The notes beneath the pieces are model-generated. The model ran no database searches. It was not told the DNA's origin and saw nothing but the letters and a program-made list of their open reading frames with translations. This document shows positions 53,021-63,760 of a stretch of 64,000 bases of DNA, piece after piece (within the stretch, counting starts at the first letter, position 1; every line of letters begins with the position of its first letter). This DNA is from Gambelia wislizenii. Lineage: Eukaryota > Chordata > Lepidosauria > Squamata > Crotaphytidae. A program made the translations under genes and the position numbers. The stretch spans positions 70,649,001 through 70,713,000 of the forward strand of contig JAUMIR010000004.1 of the NCBI GenBank assembly GCA_030847615.1. Reading direction: 5' to 3'.

Positions 53021-54429
53021 GTAAAATACAGATTTCCTCAATACCATGTTTTTCTCTCTGTTGCCAGACCAAGAACTTGGGAGGCCCATATAGTCTGGAC
53101 TCTGAACTTAAGCTGCACTACTTGTGTTTTCAGGAGTTCCTCTCCTTCATTGGCATGTTCTATTTTCCCTCCCTCTTAGTGGAAACAGTAACAAGGGTCT
53201 CATCAGAGACTCAAGAATGTGTGTAGTCATGGAAAACAATGAGCTCTCAGAAAGGACAGAGTTAGGAAAAGAATAAGCATTCTGTCCCACCAGAAAAGCT
53301 TCTCTACAATCTCTCCTCTCCTTGGAGACTGGGGATAACTGTGAAATGAAAGCACCTGAGAGACTGGCTGTGGGAACAGCTATTAATGTAAAGCAATGAG
53401 GCAGCTGGGGACTACATGAACTGGTGTCTACTAATATTTGGGGTGTCCAAGACACCATCTCCTAGGGCTTGAGGTTTACCAATTAAAATGCACAGCCCCA
53501 GCTGTCACTAAAAAGAATGTCTGGAAGCTCATGGCATTTATTGTATGTCCAATGAGAAGGCACCCTCCTGTTGTGATTTGCGTTTATTGTATGTCCTGCA
53601 GATTAAAGGCCTCTTTAAATCCTAAAATTGTGAGAGCCCATCCATGAGAATGTCAGTTTTCAGTTTAACACACCATTTAGTATTTTATATCCTGGGCCCT
53701 CAAGGAGCCCAAGGATATCTTGCAGATACAATTGCAAAGTGCCCTGTAGAATCAGAAATTAGCTGGCCAGTTTTAAAAAGCACACACACTTTAATCTCAC
53801 AAGTGCAAGTGAGTGACATTAAAAAAAATAATAACCAAGATTACAATAGGATAAGGTTTTTTTTGACATGGTGAAATCATGGTGAAAATTCTTATAAAGA
53901 TAGATATATTCAAAATGCTCTAACTGCAAAGCTTGATCTCTTATCCAAAGACTGAAGCATCCAAAATAGTGAATAGCCAGTTATAAAAATTTTATCCTAA
54001 TTTTTATGCTTCTGGACTATAAAAACAGATTTGTACAGTTCTACCAAATGCCCATCTGGTTTAATTATTCTGTAATCCCCTGCTACAATCCACTAAGATC
54101 TCTGAGTGTGCTTTGGGCTGGTAATTGGGTAAATGTGTCAGAATCTTTCTGTTCCCCTTATTTCTACTGTCATGGATGTCTCTTAGGAAAAAAGAATGGA
54201 ATAAATTCACATTTTTAGAGAATGCTGAAGCTGAAACTATATTCCTAAAATGTATCCAAACACAGATGTTATTCCTCCCTTCTCCTTTTTCAACTGGGGT
54301 TTCCACACACACCCCAACCATCAATGGTCCCATTTGAGATTTTATGCTGATATTTTGACATTAATCTCACAACTTTTATATACCACCTTGGTGGATTTCA
54401 GAGTGGTAGTACATAAATACTTAAGATAT
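53021..54429. other. Unassigned sequence
   Basis: No gene supported; frames are up to 103 codons without recognisable features. 53140-53230 and 53440-53640 are of moderate G+C and could be searched for conservation. Confidence 0.4.
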
Positions 54430-54437
54430 GATTAAAT

Positions 54438-54676
54438 GTGAGAGTCAGTGTTGTGATTTGAGTGTTGGATTAGGATACTGGGAAACCAGGGTTCAAATCC
54501 CTGCTTGGCCATGGAAACCGACTGGGTGACCTTGGGCAAGTCACACTCTCTCAGCCTCAGAAGAAGACAAGGGCAAACCCATTCTAAACAAATTCTGCCC
54601 AGAAAACCCTGTGACAGATTTGTTTTAGGGTCACCATAAATCAGAAATAATGTAAAGGCACACAACAACAAACAAA
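54438..54676 (+). mobile_element. Sauria SINE, full length, 8-bp TSD
   Basis: 'GTGAGAGTCAGTGTTGTGAT' (A-box region, mutated), 'GGGTTCAAATCCC' (B box), 'GTGACCTTGGGCAAGTCAC' and the tail 'AAAGGCACACAACAACAAAC'. GATTAAAT flanks it at 54430-54437 and 54677-54684. Confidence 0.92.
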
Positions 54677-54704
54677 GATTAAATACACTATAATATGAAC
54701 ACAG

Positions 54705-54875
54705 AAAGAATCACAACCCGGAATCATCACCCAAGGAGACCTTCTGCTGTGCTTTCTGCAACTGGACATGTTTATCTCGGATTGGCCTTTTCAGTCATCA
54801 GCACGCTTGCAGAAAGCACAGGATGAGTCCTTCCTGAAACTTCGTTTGCGAAGAAAAGCCAGAGAGAATATGTAA
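54705..54875 (+). pseudogene. LINE ORF C-terminus with zinc-finger motif
   Basis: The frame NHNPESSPKE, then CCAFCNWTCLSRIGLFSHQH and AC, ends at a TGA at 54830-54832. It matches the minus-strand fragment at 40996-41252 with substitutions in the finger (R to W, R to H). The shared 3' UTR follows ('TTCGTTTGCGAAGAAAAGCC'). The upstream reverse transcriptase is missing. Confidence 0.78.
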
Positions 54876-55303
54876 GGTCTGTCTGGCTCACCCAGAAATT
54901 GAATCTAGTCCTCCCCCCCAAAAAAATGTTCCGCTCAAATGTTGAGGCAAGGCACCCCAAAATGTTTTTGTCCATTCAGCACAAACACTTCAAAAGCCCA
55001 GTTTGCTGCTATCCTACCCCATTTTCAAGGACAAAAACCTTACCTGAGGAAATGAGAGACAAAAGTAGATCCAGAGGGTTTCTTCTCAGTTGCTAATGAC
55101 ACATGGAACCTCGTTCCCTTCCAAAGCCAAGGATCATGGGGCTTGCATTCAAGTCCTATGATCCCTGAGACTCCTGTGTAGATGGTTGTTAACTTCCATG
55201 TTTTCTGAAAAGGTAATGCTAGGGCTGCAGCGAGAAGGGGCAAATTAAAGATTCTTCCAACCAAGGAGCATCTGTTGGATTCTGTTGCCTTTCATGTATG
55301 GAG
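54876..55303. other. Unassigned sequence
   Basis: No gene supported; a C/A run lies at 54912-54927. Confidence 0.4.
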
Positions 55304-55305
55304 TA

Positions 55306-55540
55306 CGGTTGTCCCTTCACATTTGCTGGGGTTTGGTTCCAGGACCCCCCGTGACTACCCAAATCCGTGAATACTCAAGTCCCATTATATGCAATGGCAT
55401 AGTAAAATGGTGTCCCTTATATAAGATGGCAAAATCAAGCTTTGCTTTTTGGATTATTCTTTTTTAAAGAATACAGTATTTTCAAGCCGTGAATACTTAA
55501 ATCCGTGAATGCCAAATCCGTGAATTTAGAGGGACAACTG
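55306..55540. mobile_element. Pogo/Tigger-like MITE with TA duplication
   Basis: The left end CGGTTGTCCCTTCACATTTG and the right end (inverted CAGTTGTCCCTCTAAATTC) pair; TA at 55304-55305 and 55541-55542. The interior 'TATGCAATGGCATAGTAAAA' and 'TGGTGTCCCTTATATAAG' matches 18777-19004 closely. Confidence 0.9.
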
Positions 55541-55542
55541 TA

Positions 55543-56530
55543 TATCCTTCTGTTTATGGAATGGTCTCTCTGGCTCCAAACCACTTTTTAAAAAGCAGCT
55601 TTGTTTGGCTAACATACTAGCTGTAGCCCTATTGAGTGATGAAGGCATATTATCCAGTCCTCATTCAATTATGCCATCATCTCTAATCCCCATTGAAGGG
55701 GAAAGTAGCTCCTTAGAAATGATGACAGTCCTCTCTAGCGCCTGTGACACTGACAGTTTTCTCTCAGGAAAGTAACACGTGTCGTCCATTTCACCAAGCT
55801 TTCTCTGAGTTTCAATTAACGTGGTGGGAAAGGCTTGTCAATTTCATCTGTTTTAGAAGTATTACCGGTACTTGTACACTCCAGTGTAGATTAGCAGATG
55901 TGGTGAGGCTGAGAAATTTCCTCCTCAATTCTGAAGCGAGCAGGTGAAACTGTGTGTGTGTGTTTGTATGTTTGTTTGCATGTGTGTGTTTAATGCCTAT
56001 GGCAAGGGATGAGCAACCTTCACAAGGGCAAGAGAAGTGGAATTTTATACAATTACCAACAGCATGACTGACCACTCACTGCCTCATAAATTTAAAAGAC
56101 TGCTGCAGTGGCAGTATACCATTTTAATCAGCACTTGAATAAAATAGGAGAAAACAACAGAAATGCATCTCTTTGAAATTAACATTGAGTGCTTCTTTTA
56201 CTGTGCATTCATACTGCCTCATTAATGGAAGTTTTATAGGAAGCCCAGATGACATTGTCTTCAAATTGCAACCCTCCCAAATTTTGCCATGGTTTCTTAT
56301 GCCTTTTTTTTCTTTCTAGATATATTCTGCTAATGGGATATGATAGAATATCTGCATAATGTTGAGTTTTAATGCTGAGTAGTAGGAGTCCTCTGTGTGG
56401 ACACACTCAATGTGTGGAATCTCAAGAATAAAAACATGAGCGCATGTTGTTTGTTAGGGTTTCAACTAAGTGTCATTCACATCTTCAGGTCATAGTTCTT
56501 GCTATCTTCTGTGTCCTTCATTGTTAGCTC
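55543..56530. other. Unassigned sequence
   Basis: No gene supported. A GT repeat lies at 55952-55966. Confidence 0.4.
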
Positions 56531-56535
56531 CAGAG

Positions 56536-56640
56536 AACTGTGGATGCAATCTTATAACAACTTGCCTGAGAGTAAGACCCACTGAATTTAATGGAATTTG
56601 CTTCTCAGTAGACTTGTAGAAGGTTGTGCAACTATGAGTA
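56536..56640. mobile_element. Small palindromic repeat
   Basis: 'GGATGCAATCTTATAACAAC' and the inverted 'AGAAGGTTGTGCAAC', with 'TGCCTGAGAGTAAGACCCAC' and 'TTGCTTCTCAGTAGACTTG', form the common squamate 'ggattgcattg' element. Confidence 0.75.
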
Positions 56641-56739
56641 TTTATTCTGCAGGCAGCAGCATTGGTGCCATGTAGATATTTGCATTTCCTGTTTATTGAA
56701 AGGTCTATAAGATTTCCCATACTTGGATCAATCATTGAT

Positions 56740-57295
56740 CAGAACAGAGATTGCAGTCAAGAAATCAGAAGAAAGCTAGGACTGGGAAAGAACTAGACAA
56801 GATCCTCAAGTGCAAAGATATAAAACTGAATACTAAAGTTAGGATTGTCCACGGCATCACATTTCCCATAAACCATGTGCGGGTGTGAGAGCTGGTCAGT
56901 GAAGAAAGCCATGGAAAGAAAATCAACTCATTTGAGATGTGGTGCTGGAAAAGAGTGCTGAGGATACTGTGGATGGCCAAAAAGGTAAACAAATGGGTCC
57001 TAGAACAGATCAAGCCTGAATTCTCCTTGGAGGCCAAGATGACCAAATTGAGGCTGTTGTACTTTGGCCACATTATGAGAAGGCATGACTCACTATAAAA
57101 GATAAGAAAGGTGGAGGGCAGTAGAAAGAGAGGAAGATTGCATACCAGATGGATAGATTCAATCAAGGAGGCCATGGACCTCAGTCTGCAGGACCTGAGC
57201 AGAATGGTTAACGATAGGGGGTCTTGGAGATGTCTCATTCATGGAGTTGCGAGGAATCAAAGTCAACTTAAAGGCAGTTAACAACAACAATTCTT
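56740..57295 (+). pseudogene. BovB (RTE) LINE, 3' end of ORF plus tail
   Basis: The plus strand encodes a broken C-terminus of the BovB reverse transcriptase protein. Recognisable words are FEMWCWKRVLRILW (from about 56933), LRLLYFGHIMRR (from about 57049), and RKRGRLHTRWIDSIKEAMDL (from about 57126), followed by SWRCLIHGVARNQSQL-like residues. A stop (TAA, 57102-57104) and phase changes break it. The tail 'AAAGGCAGTTAACAACAACA' parallels the Sauria SINE tail, as expected for partner elements. The start is a 5' truncation. The 157-codon minus-strand frame over it is an antisense shadow. Confidence 0.92.
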
Positions 57296-58490
57296 ACTTG
57301 GCTCATGAAGAAATGTTCAGGCAGACACTGCAACTGTCGAAGTCTGATCCTTACTTTGATCTATGAACTTTATGGAAAGCTGATTGGTACCAGATGTTCA
57401 TAGAGGAGTGATAGTCCTGCTTGACTTTTCTTCTGCAAGGTATTTCTCATTTGATAAGTTATATGTGTGTGGCAGATATGATGGAGCTGATCCTCTTAGC
57501 CCTGCCTTCATAACATAATGTCTTATGGACTCTAGTGGAAGCTTTTATGAGTGGAGGAACCTATGCTGCCTATCAGGCTAAGGTGGCTGCAGCAGGTCCA
57601 ACCCTTATAGTGAGACTGTTATACATGGGTACTCAGATGTGAGATCCACTGTGCTCAATTGGACTTACTCCCATGGAAGTGTGCATCTGGTTGTGGTCTC
57701 AATCACTCTGGGCAGCAGGTAGCTTCAAAGATGCAGAGGCAAGTCACATGACACATACATCTCTATCCATTCTTCATCCAGTAAAACATTTCCCACCTGA
57801 GGTAACTGCCTCACTCAGCCTAATAGTAGAGCCAGCCTGCCAACAGCTGGCTGTCCGGCCTCTGTTCAAAGGCCTCCAGAGAGGTGGCCCAATGAAGCTC
57901 AACAGGTCTGCAAGGAACATAGCAGGCCTGGGTCTTCAAATACAGGTCTTTCTGAATCACATCTATACTGTAAGTAGGGTTGTTGTTTTAAAGAAGAGGT
58001 GGGGTTTGTGCAGCCCTTTGGGAAGGCCAGTGGGACTTTGGGGGACCCCCAGTGACCCTGGTGCTCCCATTTTTTTCAGCTGAAAAAAAGTTGTTTTTCA
58101 GTCAAAATATGCATTAAAAGGGATAAAACTTCTTTTGTAGGGCTATTAATGTTGCTTGGGGGACTCCCCACTCTGAACCAACCACCTGCCACAAAATACC
58201 ATAAAATAAAATAAATGTCCTGAGAGGAAACTGGAAGTGACAAGTTGTCATTCTGGTCACCCAAAATGGCAGTTGTGGTAACCCCCAGAGGCCCTCCAGA
58301 GCTCTGGAGGAAAATTGGGGTATGTGGCCTTTCAGGCTCCGCAGCATGCCAGCCCCTGGTAAAGGCATGGTCCGTTCACAGAGATTCTTTCCCTCCCCCT
58401 TGACTCTTAGAATGGAATAGCTGGAATGTGTCCATGTTGAAAAGCAACATGTGGAGGAAGGCTGTGGAAGCAAAGAGAAGGCCAGGAGGA
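57296..58490. other. Unassigned sequence
   Basis: No gene supported. A 136-codon frame at 57673-58083 and a 119-codon antisense frame at 58114-58473 show no recognisable domain. Confidence 0.4.
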
Positions 58491-58492
58491 AG

Positions 58493-58863
58493 TATACTCT
58501 TCAGCATTTCACAAATGAAAACTGAGACACATGGCCAAGCAACATCAGAGTGTGGCCAAGATGGCAAATGTTATTAATGAGAAAGCTAGGAGAGGCTGCA
58601 GCACTTTGCTTTTGCCTGAGCCTGCTGGGAAGAACAAGATTCCATCCCCTTCTCTCTTTATCCCCCTGCTGAGTTAACTGAGTACAAACCACTTTTGCAC
58701 TTTGAACTCAGTCTGCAGCAATTGCAATAAGCTGAGGTCAAAGGAGGCAAGTGGGCGTAGGAGAGAGAACCTGGGACATTTTAAAAGCAACAGAGAAAAA
58801 AAATGGGATGACAGAGATTTAATTGGGAGTGTCTCTGCCAAATTGGGACAGTTAGAGGGTATG
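58493..58863 (-). mobile_element. MITE family 'A', complete copy
   Basis: This uninterrupted copy defines the family. On the minus strand it starts CATACCCTCTAACTGTCCCA and ends 'CATTTGTGAAATGCTGAAGA' with GTATAC. The ends are imperfect inverted repeats. The length is about 371 bp. It shows that the breaks at 5732 and 49069 are insertions. Confidence 0.8.
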
Positions 58864-59628
58864 AGGAAAGTTCTCTGGTGTTTCCAACTGCATCCTAATT
58901 TTTTAATTTAGCTGTCAGTGGGGCAACCTGTGACAAGAATCCTGATGGGGCACTATGCTAGCATAGAAAAACAAGTGGTTGTACTTTTTTCAGAGGTTGT
59001 ATTAATGTGGTGTCTAGCCTAATCTTTCCACAAGCCCTCTTTCTCACTTTTTGCTTGGTGGGTAGCGAAGTATTCAATAATTAGGCAATAGTAGCCTCAA
59101 GGCCTTGGTGCACATTGCACAGTCAGTTGAGCAACTGTAGGAACTAGTGCAACTGTGCTGACATACTGTATATATTTGTGCTATGCTAAAAGTGTATAAG
59201 ATTTTGGCCTAAGGGCCAGGCTGGATATTAAGGGGAATGCAAATTAACATGATTTCCCCCTCGTAACTGGATTTCCTCAGAGAAATGTCCTTCAACAGAC
59301 TTATAAATAAGCCCATATTAACCTCCTAAAGAAAAGTGAACAGCAATAGAATTTCTGTTGGCCAAACCATTAATTTTTACTTTTACATGCAGCCTTTAAT
59401 ATGAAACCCAATCTCATTTTATTACATCTGTTCATAGATCACATCAAAAATAAAATACCTTTAAAAATACCTCTAAATATGTCCAGTATATGAACTCTAG
59501 AATGGTGGTGGTGGTGGGAGCAATCAACAGCATGTCAACTGAATCATCCATGCTTACCAGCTACATAAACCTATTTTATTCTCTAATGATTGTGTACCTG
59601 GAAGCCAAAATGTGACTTACAATGAGAT
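58864..59628. other. Unassigned sequence
   Basis: No gene supported; a GGTGGTGGTGGTGG run lies at 59503-59516. Confidence 0.4.
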
Positions 59629-60067
59629 GCAACTATCATGTCAGAATGCACAGAGAAGCTATTGAAATCCACAAACACCTGGACAACTTCAACAGGAAAG
59701 AAGAAACCTTAAAAGTAAACAAAATCTGGCTGCCAGTTTTGAAATACAATAGAATAAAAACTCAACACTTACAGAGGAATTCCACCCAGGAATATGGGGA
59801 TTCCCAGCAGATAATGACCCATTAACCAACCATCAGCCAAACAGACACTAATGAGCCTTGCATTTCTATACCCAGAAACTAACTATTCAATTACACAAAT
59901 TTACATATACTCTCCTACAGGGGTTCACAGCATATAAACCCTAGACATACTCCTACCCAACCATTCTCTGAAGATGCCAGCCACAGATGCAGGCGAAACG
60001 TCAGAAAGAAACTATTCCAGAACATGGACTCGGAGCCCAGAAAAAAACCAAGGAAAATCTATAGATG
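59629..60067 (+). mobile_element. Penelope-like element, 5'-truncated 3' end
   Basis: It begins 'AACTATCATGTCAGAATGCA' and 'AGAGAAGCTATTGAAATCC', matching 15939-16369 of the other PLE. A short C-terminal frame (IEIHKHLDNFNRKEE, then LKVNKIWLPVLKY) is readable. The element ends 'AAAACCAAGGAAAATCTATA'. AGATGCA occurs at both junctions (59625-59631 and 60062-60068) and may be a short target-site duplication. The hammerhead-like region is at 59961-60008. Confidence 0.88.
59961..60008 (+). ncRNA. Candidate hammerhead ribozyme, best-preserved copy
   Basis: The order of core elements fits a type I hammerhead. Stem I strand TTCT (59964-59967); CTGAAGA (59968-59974); a hairpin with GCCAGC (59976-59981) against GCAGGC (59989-59994); GAAA (59995-59998); a one-pair stem III (C59999 with G60000); then GTC with the expected cut after 60002; and the other stem I strand AGAA (60003-60006). 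Hammerheads with a minimal stem III are known from Penelope-like elements, where they may work as dimers. Departures here are one extra T before stem II, an A-A mismatch in it, and a short stem I. Activity is not proven. Confidence 0.6.
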
Positions 60068-61150
60068 CATGTAAGCTTTTTTATTTCAGTGACCTTAAGA
60101 GCAGCTCTCTCCTATGCTACATTGTAGCCACCTGTTTTCTACCATTACTTCTCAGTTTTGCTGAAACAATTACTACTATGATTCCTCCTTATATCTAGCT
60201 GTTTGAGCTTGAAGGAACCTGAGTTTTAACAGTGCCAGAGACAGCTGGGACCTGGGGCTCCAGGTGGAGAACTCCTATTATAGTTATTGTTGTTGTTATT
60301 ATCTGTATTTATACTCTGCCTTTCCCCCGGGATACCTAATGCTACCAATCCAAAGGCACTGTTTCCTCTTTAATGGCTTTTTTGTTGTTGTTGTTTTTTG
60401 GTGTAGACAGGAAGAAAAGGTGGAAGAAATAGTGGGAAAATGCAGAGAAGTTATAAGTGGAAGATGTCATTATCTAGAAGATCCTTGTAGCATTTGGTGA
60501 GAGAGGAAGGGCAGTTGCACAATAAAAGTCTCACAGGGAAGCACCTTTGTCTTACAGCCGTATTTTTTTGTGTTTTCAAAGAGACATCCTTCATTAGCTT
60601 TTCTGATTCAGTCTCTTCCGGAAGTACAGCTCTGGGGTGGAGAGATCAGATACAGAATAAGGCAAGGTTTCTCAAACCATCACCCTCCCTATGAACTGGA
60701 CTACAGATCCCATCATCTTCAGTCAGCATATCCAAGGGCATGCCGGCCACGGTGATGGGATTTTTTGCCCAGCACATAAGGAGAGTGCTAGCTGATGAAA
60801 GATAGCATAATGCATGTTCCTGTGAGATCCTGTGTGTATGTTTTCACTGAACCAAGCTGGAACTTAATTTCGTATGCTGGTTTCACAATAGGGAATTGTT
60901 TTCTTGCACTGAAACAATGGTTAGGGCACTTTCAAACTACATTACTTTGTAAAATCCCTTCCCACTGCATTGGGATGGCAATTGAGGATTCCAGCTCTCA
61001 CCAGTCTAGCCAGTATATGGTCCACAATCAGAGATAATGGATCGTCCCACTGTTGGGGGGCCACAGGTTCCCCAATGCTGAGTTAAGTGACTTGAGAGTA
61101 CAGTGCAATATACACTTAGATAGGGGCAAGTTCCATTGAGTGGGTGTATG
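60068..61150. other. Unassigned with MITE relics
   Basis: No gene supported. TTGTTGTTATTATC-type repeats lie at 60285-60305 and TTGTTGTTGTTG at 60382-60394. 60665-60765 holds a diverged 'catctggaggg'-family core. Confidence 0.45.
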
Positions 61151-61159
61151 CCCACTGAG

Positions 61160-61378
61160 AGAGCCAGCATGGTGTAGTGGTTTGAACATTGGACTATGAC
61201 TCTGGAGACCAGGGTTTGAATCCCTGCTTGGCTATGGAAACCCACTGGGTGACCTTGAGCAAGTCATGCTCTTTCAGCCTCAGAGGAAAGCAAGGGCAAA
61301 ACCCCATCTGAACAAATCTTGCCAGGAAAACCTTATGTTTGTCATAAGTTGGAAACCTGAAGGCACACAACAACAATA
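61160..61378 (+). mobile_element. Sauria SINE, full length, 9-bp TSD
   Basis: 'AGCCAGCATGGTGTAGTGGT' (A box), 'GGGTTTGAATCCC' (B box), 'GTGACCTTGAGCAAGTCATG' and the tail 'CTGAAGGCACACAACAACAA'. CCCACTGAG flanks it at 61151-61159 and 61379-61387. It is slightly shortened in the 3' body ('ATGTTTGTCATAAGTTGG'). Confidence 0.93.
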
Positions 61379-61387
61379 CCCACTGAG

Positions 61388-62560
61388 CAGGTATAGCCTC
61401 TAAGGAACACATATAGGATCACAGAGAATCCAGCAAGCATTGCCTTCAATAATTCTGAGCATGTCTTCACAGCCATGAAAGCTAGTAAGGGAAAAAAAAA
61501 AAACAAGCCAAGATTTTCAGGAAGCTTGGTTCTGTATTACAATTATGACATCCTGCTTTTTTCCCTGTGTACAAAGCCCTTAATGTAGGTGCAAATTCAA
61601 ACCCAGGTATGAGGAACCTGTGGTCCTCCAGATATTCTCAGACTACAGCTCCCCTCAGGTCTAGGTAGCACAGCCATTCTTTAGGAAGGGGCTGTTTATA
61701 ACAGTTTCTTGGATCAGCACTACGGCTCTTTCAAAGGGTTTTTTTTAAAAAAAAACAAAAAAAACCTAGGACATGGTTTGGTGAGGTGGTCCTATGACAT
61801 GAAGAGCAAATTTTCTTTTCTCTCAATGCTTTTTTTATAGTTACAGTGCTATAGTGCAAATGTATCATTTCACTGGTACATTGATGCACCATGACACTAT
61901 AATTTTTAAAAAATAAGAAAAGAAAATGAAGTATACTTTTTTTTTTGTTCTGATATGTCTCAGAATTAAAAAGAAACCCACTCAGGGGGAGGGGGAATAA
62001 AATGTTGCAGCTGATACTGGGAATTTGCAGAAAACCATCCCAGGCAACTGAAATTTCATTTGGATACTGAAAAAACATCCACCAAGGACTAAAGCAACAA
62101 ATATGGCAACCTCTCAACACATTTTCCTTGCCTGGAGGAGCCCAATGATTCGGCCAAAGTCATCCAATCAGTTCCTTAGCAGAGCAAAGATCTGAACCCA
62201 AGATCTCTGTTGACTGCTTGATTGTCATTGAGTGGCCTTTAGATTACGTGGGACTTATGTATGCTCCATCAATGGCAAACAGAGAGGCAAGCTCACTTGA
62301 AGGTGTCTGGACATCAAAGCTGCAAAGGCATGTATTATCAACGGGAAGAAATCCTGATAGCTTTAGAAGCCAATTCTGCAGGTGGCAAATTGGATCCAGG
62401 GTCTCTTTAGAAGCCTGCAGTCCAGGGACCCCATCTCCAGAACATCTGTCTCCTCAAAATCTCCCCCCCCCTCCAAAGATAAAGGAGTCAGGACAGAGGA
62501 GTGGCACAAGGCAGAAGTTTAAAAAGCACATTCAGTACCAGAAGATCTAGGCACCCGGTC
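61388..62560. other. Unassigned sequence
   Basis: No gene supported. A+T runs lie at 61490-61503 and 61738-61765. 61600-61665 carries a one-armed 'catctggaggg' relic. 62462-62473 is a C-run. Confidence 0.4.
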
Positions 62561-62604
62561 AAATATTTCATTTGTTTGCCCCTTGTCCAGCTGCCAGTAA
62601 AGTC

Positions 62605-63130
62605 CTTTGGGGTGGGGGGGGTGGGGAGAGAAAGAAAAGAAAAGCATCCACCAACTTCAATGTTCTCAGGATGCTAAGCCAGGACTGAATGGATTTTCCA
62701 AGGTGCTTAGTCACAGCAAGTGGGGGGGGGGAGGGAGGGAGGAGCTCCTCATAAAAGAAAGGCTCCAAGGCATAGTGGAATATTGATGCTGTCACTTCAA
62801 TGGTTGGGCGAGTGATAAAAGGCCAGGATAAGTGTCTGCATCTCATCCTTGAAAATCTCGGGGCCGGGAATGCGATGCTTTTTGGGGCGCAAGGGGGAGT
62901 GGAGTGGAGAGGCTCAGACGGCAAGGGAAGCAGCTGTGGGACCAGACAAGGATGGGTGAGCCCTTTCTGCCACCCCTTCGCCTAAGGAATAGGTTTTCCA
63001 AACCAGGGAGGAGGGGGGGAAGGGGAGGGTCACCCTCCCCAGCTCCTTGGCTGCAGGAGCTTAGCAGGAGGGACATGGCTAATACACATCCCACTGGGGG
63101 AGTGAGATCAAAGCCACTGAAGTAGATACA
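62605..63130. other. G-rich transition zone before the CpG-rich region
   Basis: G-runs at 62609-62624, 62719-62733 and 63004-63018 mark a shift to higher G+C. 62790-62870 is relatively complex and holds GTGATAAAAGG and AGGATAAGTG, which resemble GATA-factor sites. I see no mobile element here. It could be promoter-proximal DNA. Confidence 0.45.
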
Positions 63131-63189
63131 AGAGGTTTCTGCTTCACAGGAGCTGGTTAAAGAGAGGCTTTGTTGCCAAGGCCCTCCAG

Positions 63190-63760
63190 AGTCCGGAATG
63201 GAGCAAGACCTGACCTCCTCCCAACTCCGCACTGCCCCCCACCAGCCCCTCCCGACCGACACACTGCCCTGCTCGCCCGCCACGTCCAAAGTGGGCTTGG
63301 TGCGGAATCCGTGCCAGCCAGTACGTCGCAGGAAACCCAGCAATAGCCGCCGGGCTACTGCTGGCAAGACCCCAAGGGAGGGGGCGGGGGGGCCTTCAAA
63401 AGCGAGCCAAGGCGAGTGGGGGGCCGCTCAGAGGCCGGGGGGAGGCGAGGGGTGGCAGGGCAAGGCGCGCCCCGGCCGGCCCCAGCCTCCTCGCCCTCCT
63501 GCGCACCGCCAGCCAGCCAGCCACCTGCGGGATTCCGAGGGCGCTCGTCACCAGCCGAGCGAGAGGAGCCGTCCTGAAACCGTGCGCTTTTTCCCTAGAG
63601 GGTTTCGGAAAGCAGGAGCAAGCCAGCCCGGCTTCTTCCCACCACCAGCTTGCCTGGCTCTGGCCGCCACTGCTGCCCTTCCTCCGGCCTGCATCCAAGC
63701 TGCCTGCCTTGGCACCGGCTCCTTGCCAGTGGGGGGTGGTCTGCTGAAGGTGAGACCCCT
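63190..63760 (+). promoter_or_regulatory. CpG island, putative promoter and first exon
   Basis: CG dinucleotides, scarce elsewhere in the window, are dense here, especially 63405-63600. A GC box (GGGGCGGGG) lies at 63381-63389. The sequence AAG|GTGAGA at 63747-63755 is a strong splice donor, placing a possible exon end at 63749. A 191-codon open frame (63198-63773) crosses the island. Its Pro/Arg/Gly/Ala-rich composition and lack of a recognisable domain do not support translation, and it runs through the donor. I read this as a candidate TSS region of a plus-strand gene continuing beyond 64000; a minus-strand gene is not excluded. Confidence 0.6.
63750..63751 (+). other. Candidate splice donor
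   Basis: CTGAAG|GTGAGAC fits the vertebrate donor consensus at every core position. It lies at the downstream edge of the CpG-rich block, where a first intron would start. Confidence 0.4.

Noticed and set aside
56765..57238. 157-codon minus-strand frame
   Set aside because: Antisense shadow of the BovB LINE fragment on the plus strand.
61160..61240. tRNA gene
   Set aside because: A and B boxes belong to the SINE head; no cloverleaf acceptor stem is formed and the SINE body follows directly.
62843..63367. 174-codon minus-strand frame
   Set aside because: Same cause (few stops in G+C-rich DNA); no recognisable motif and no splice or start context.
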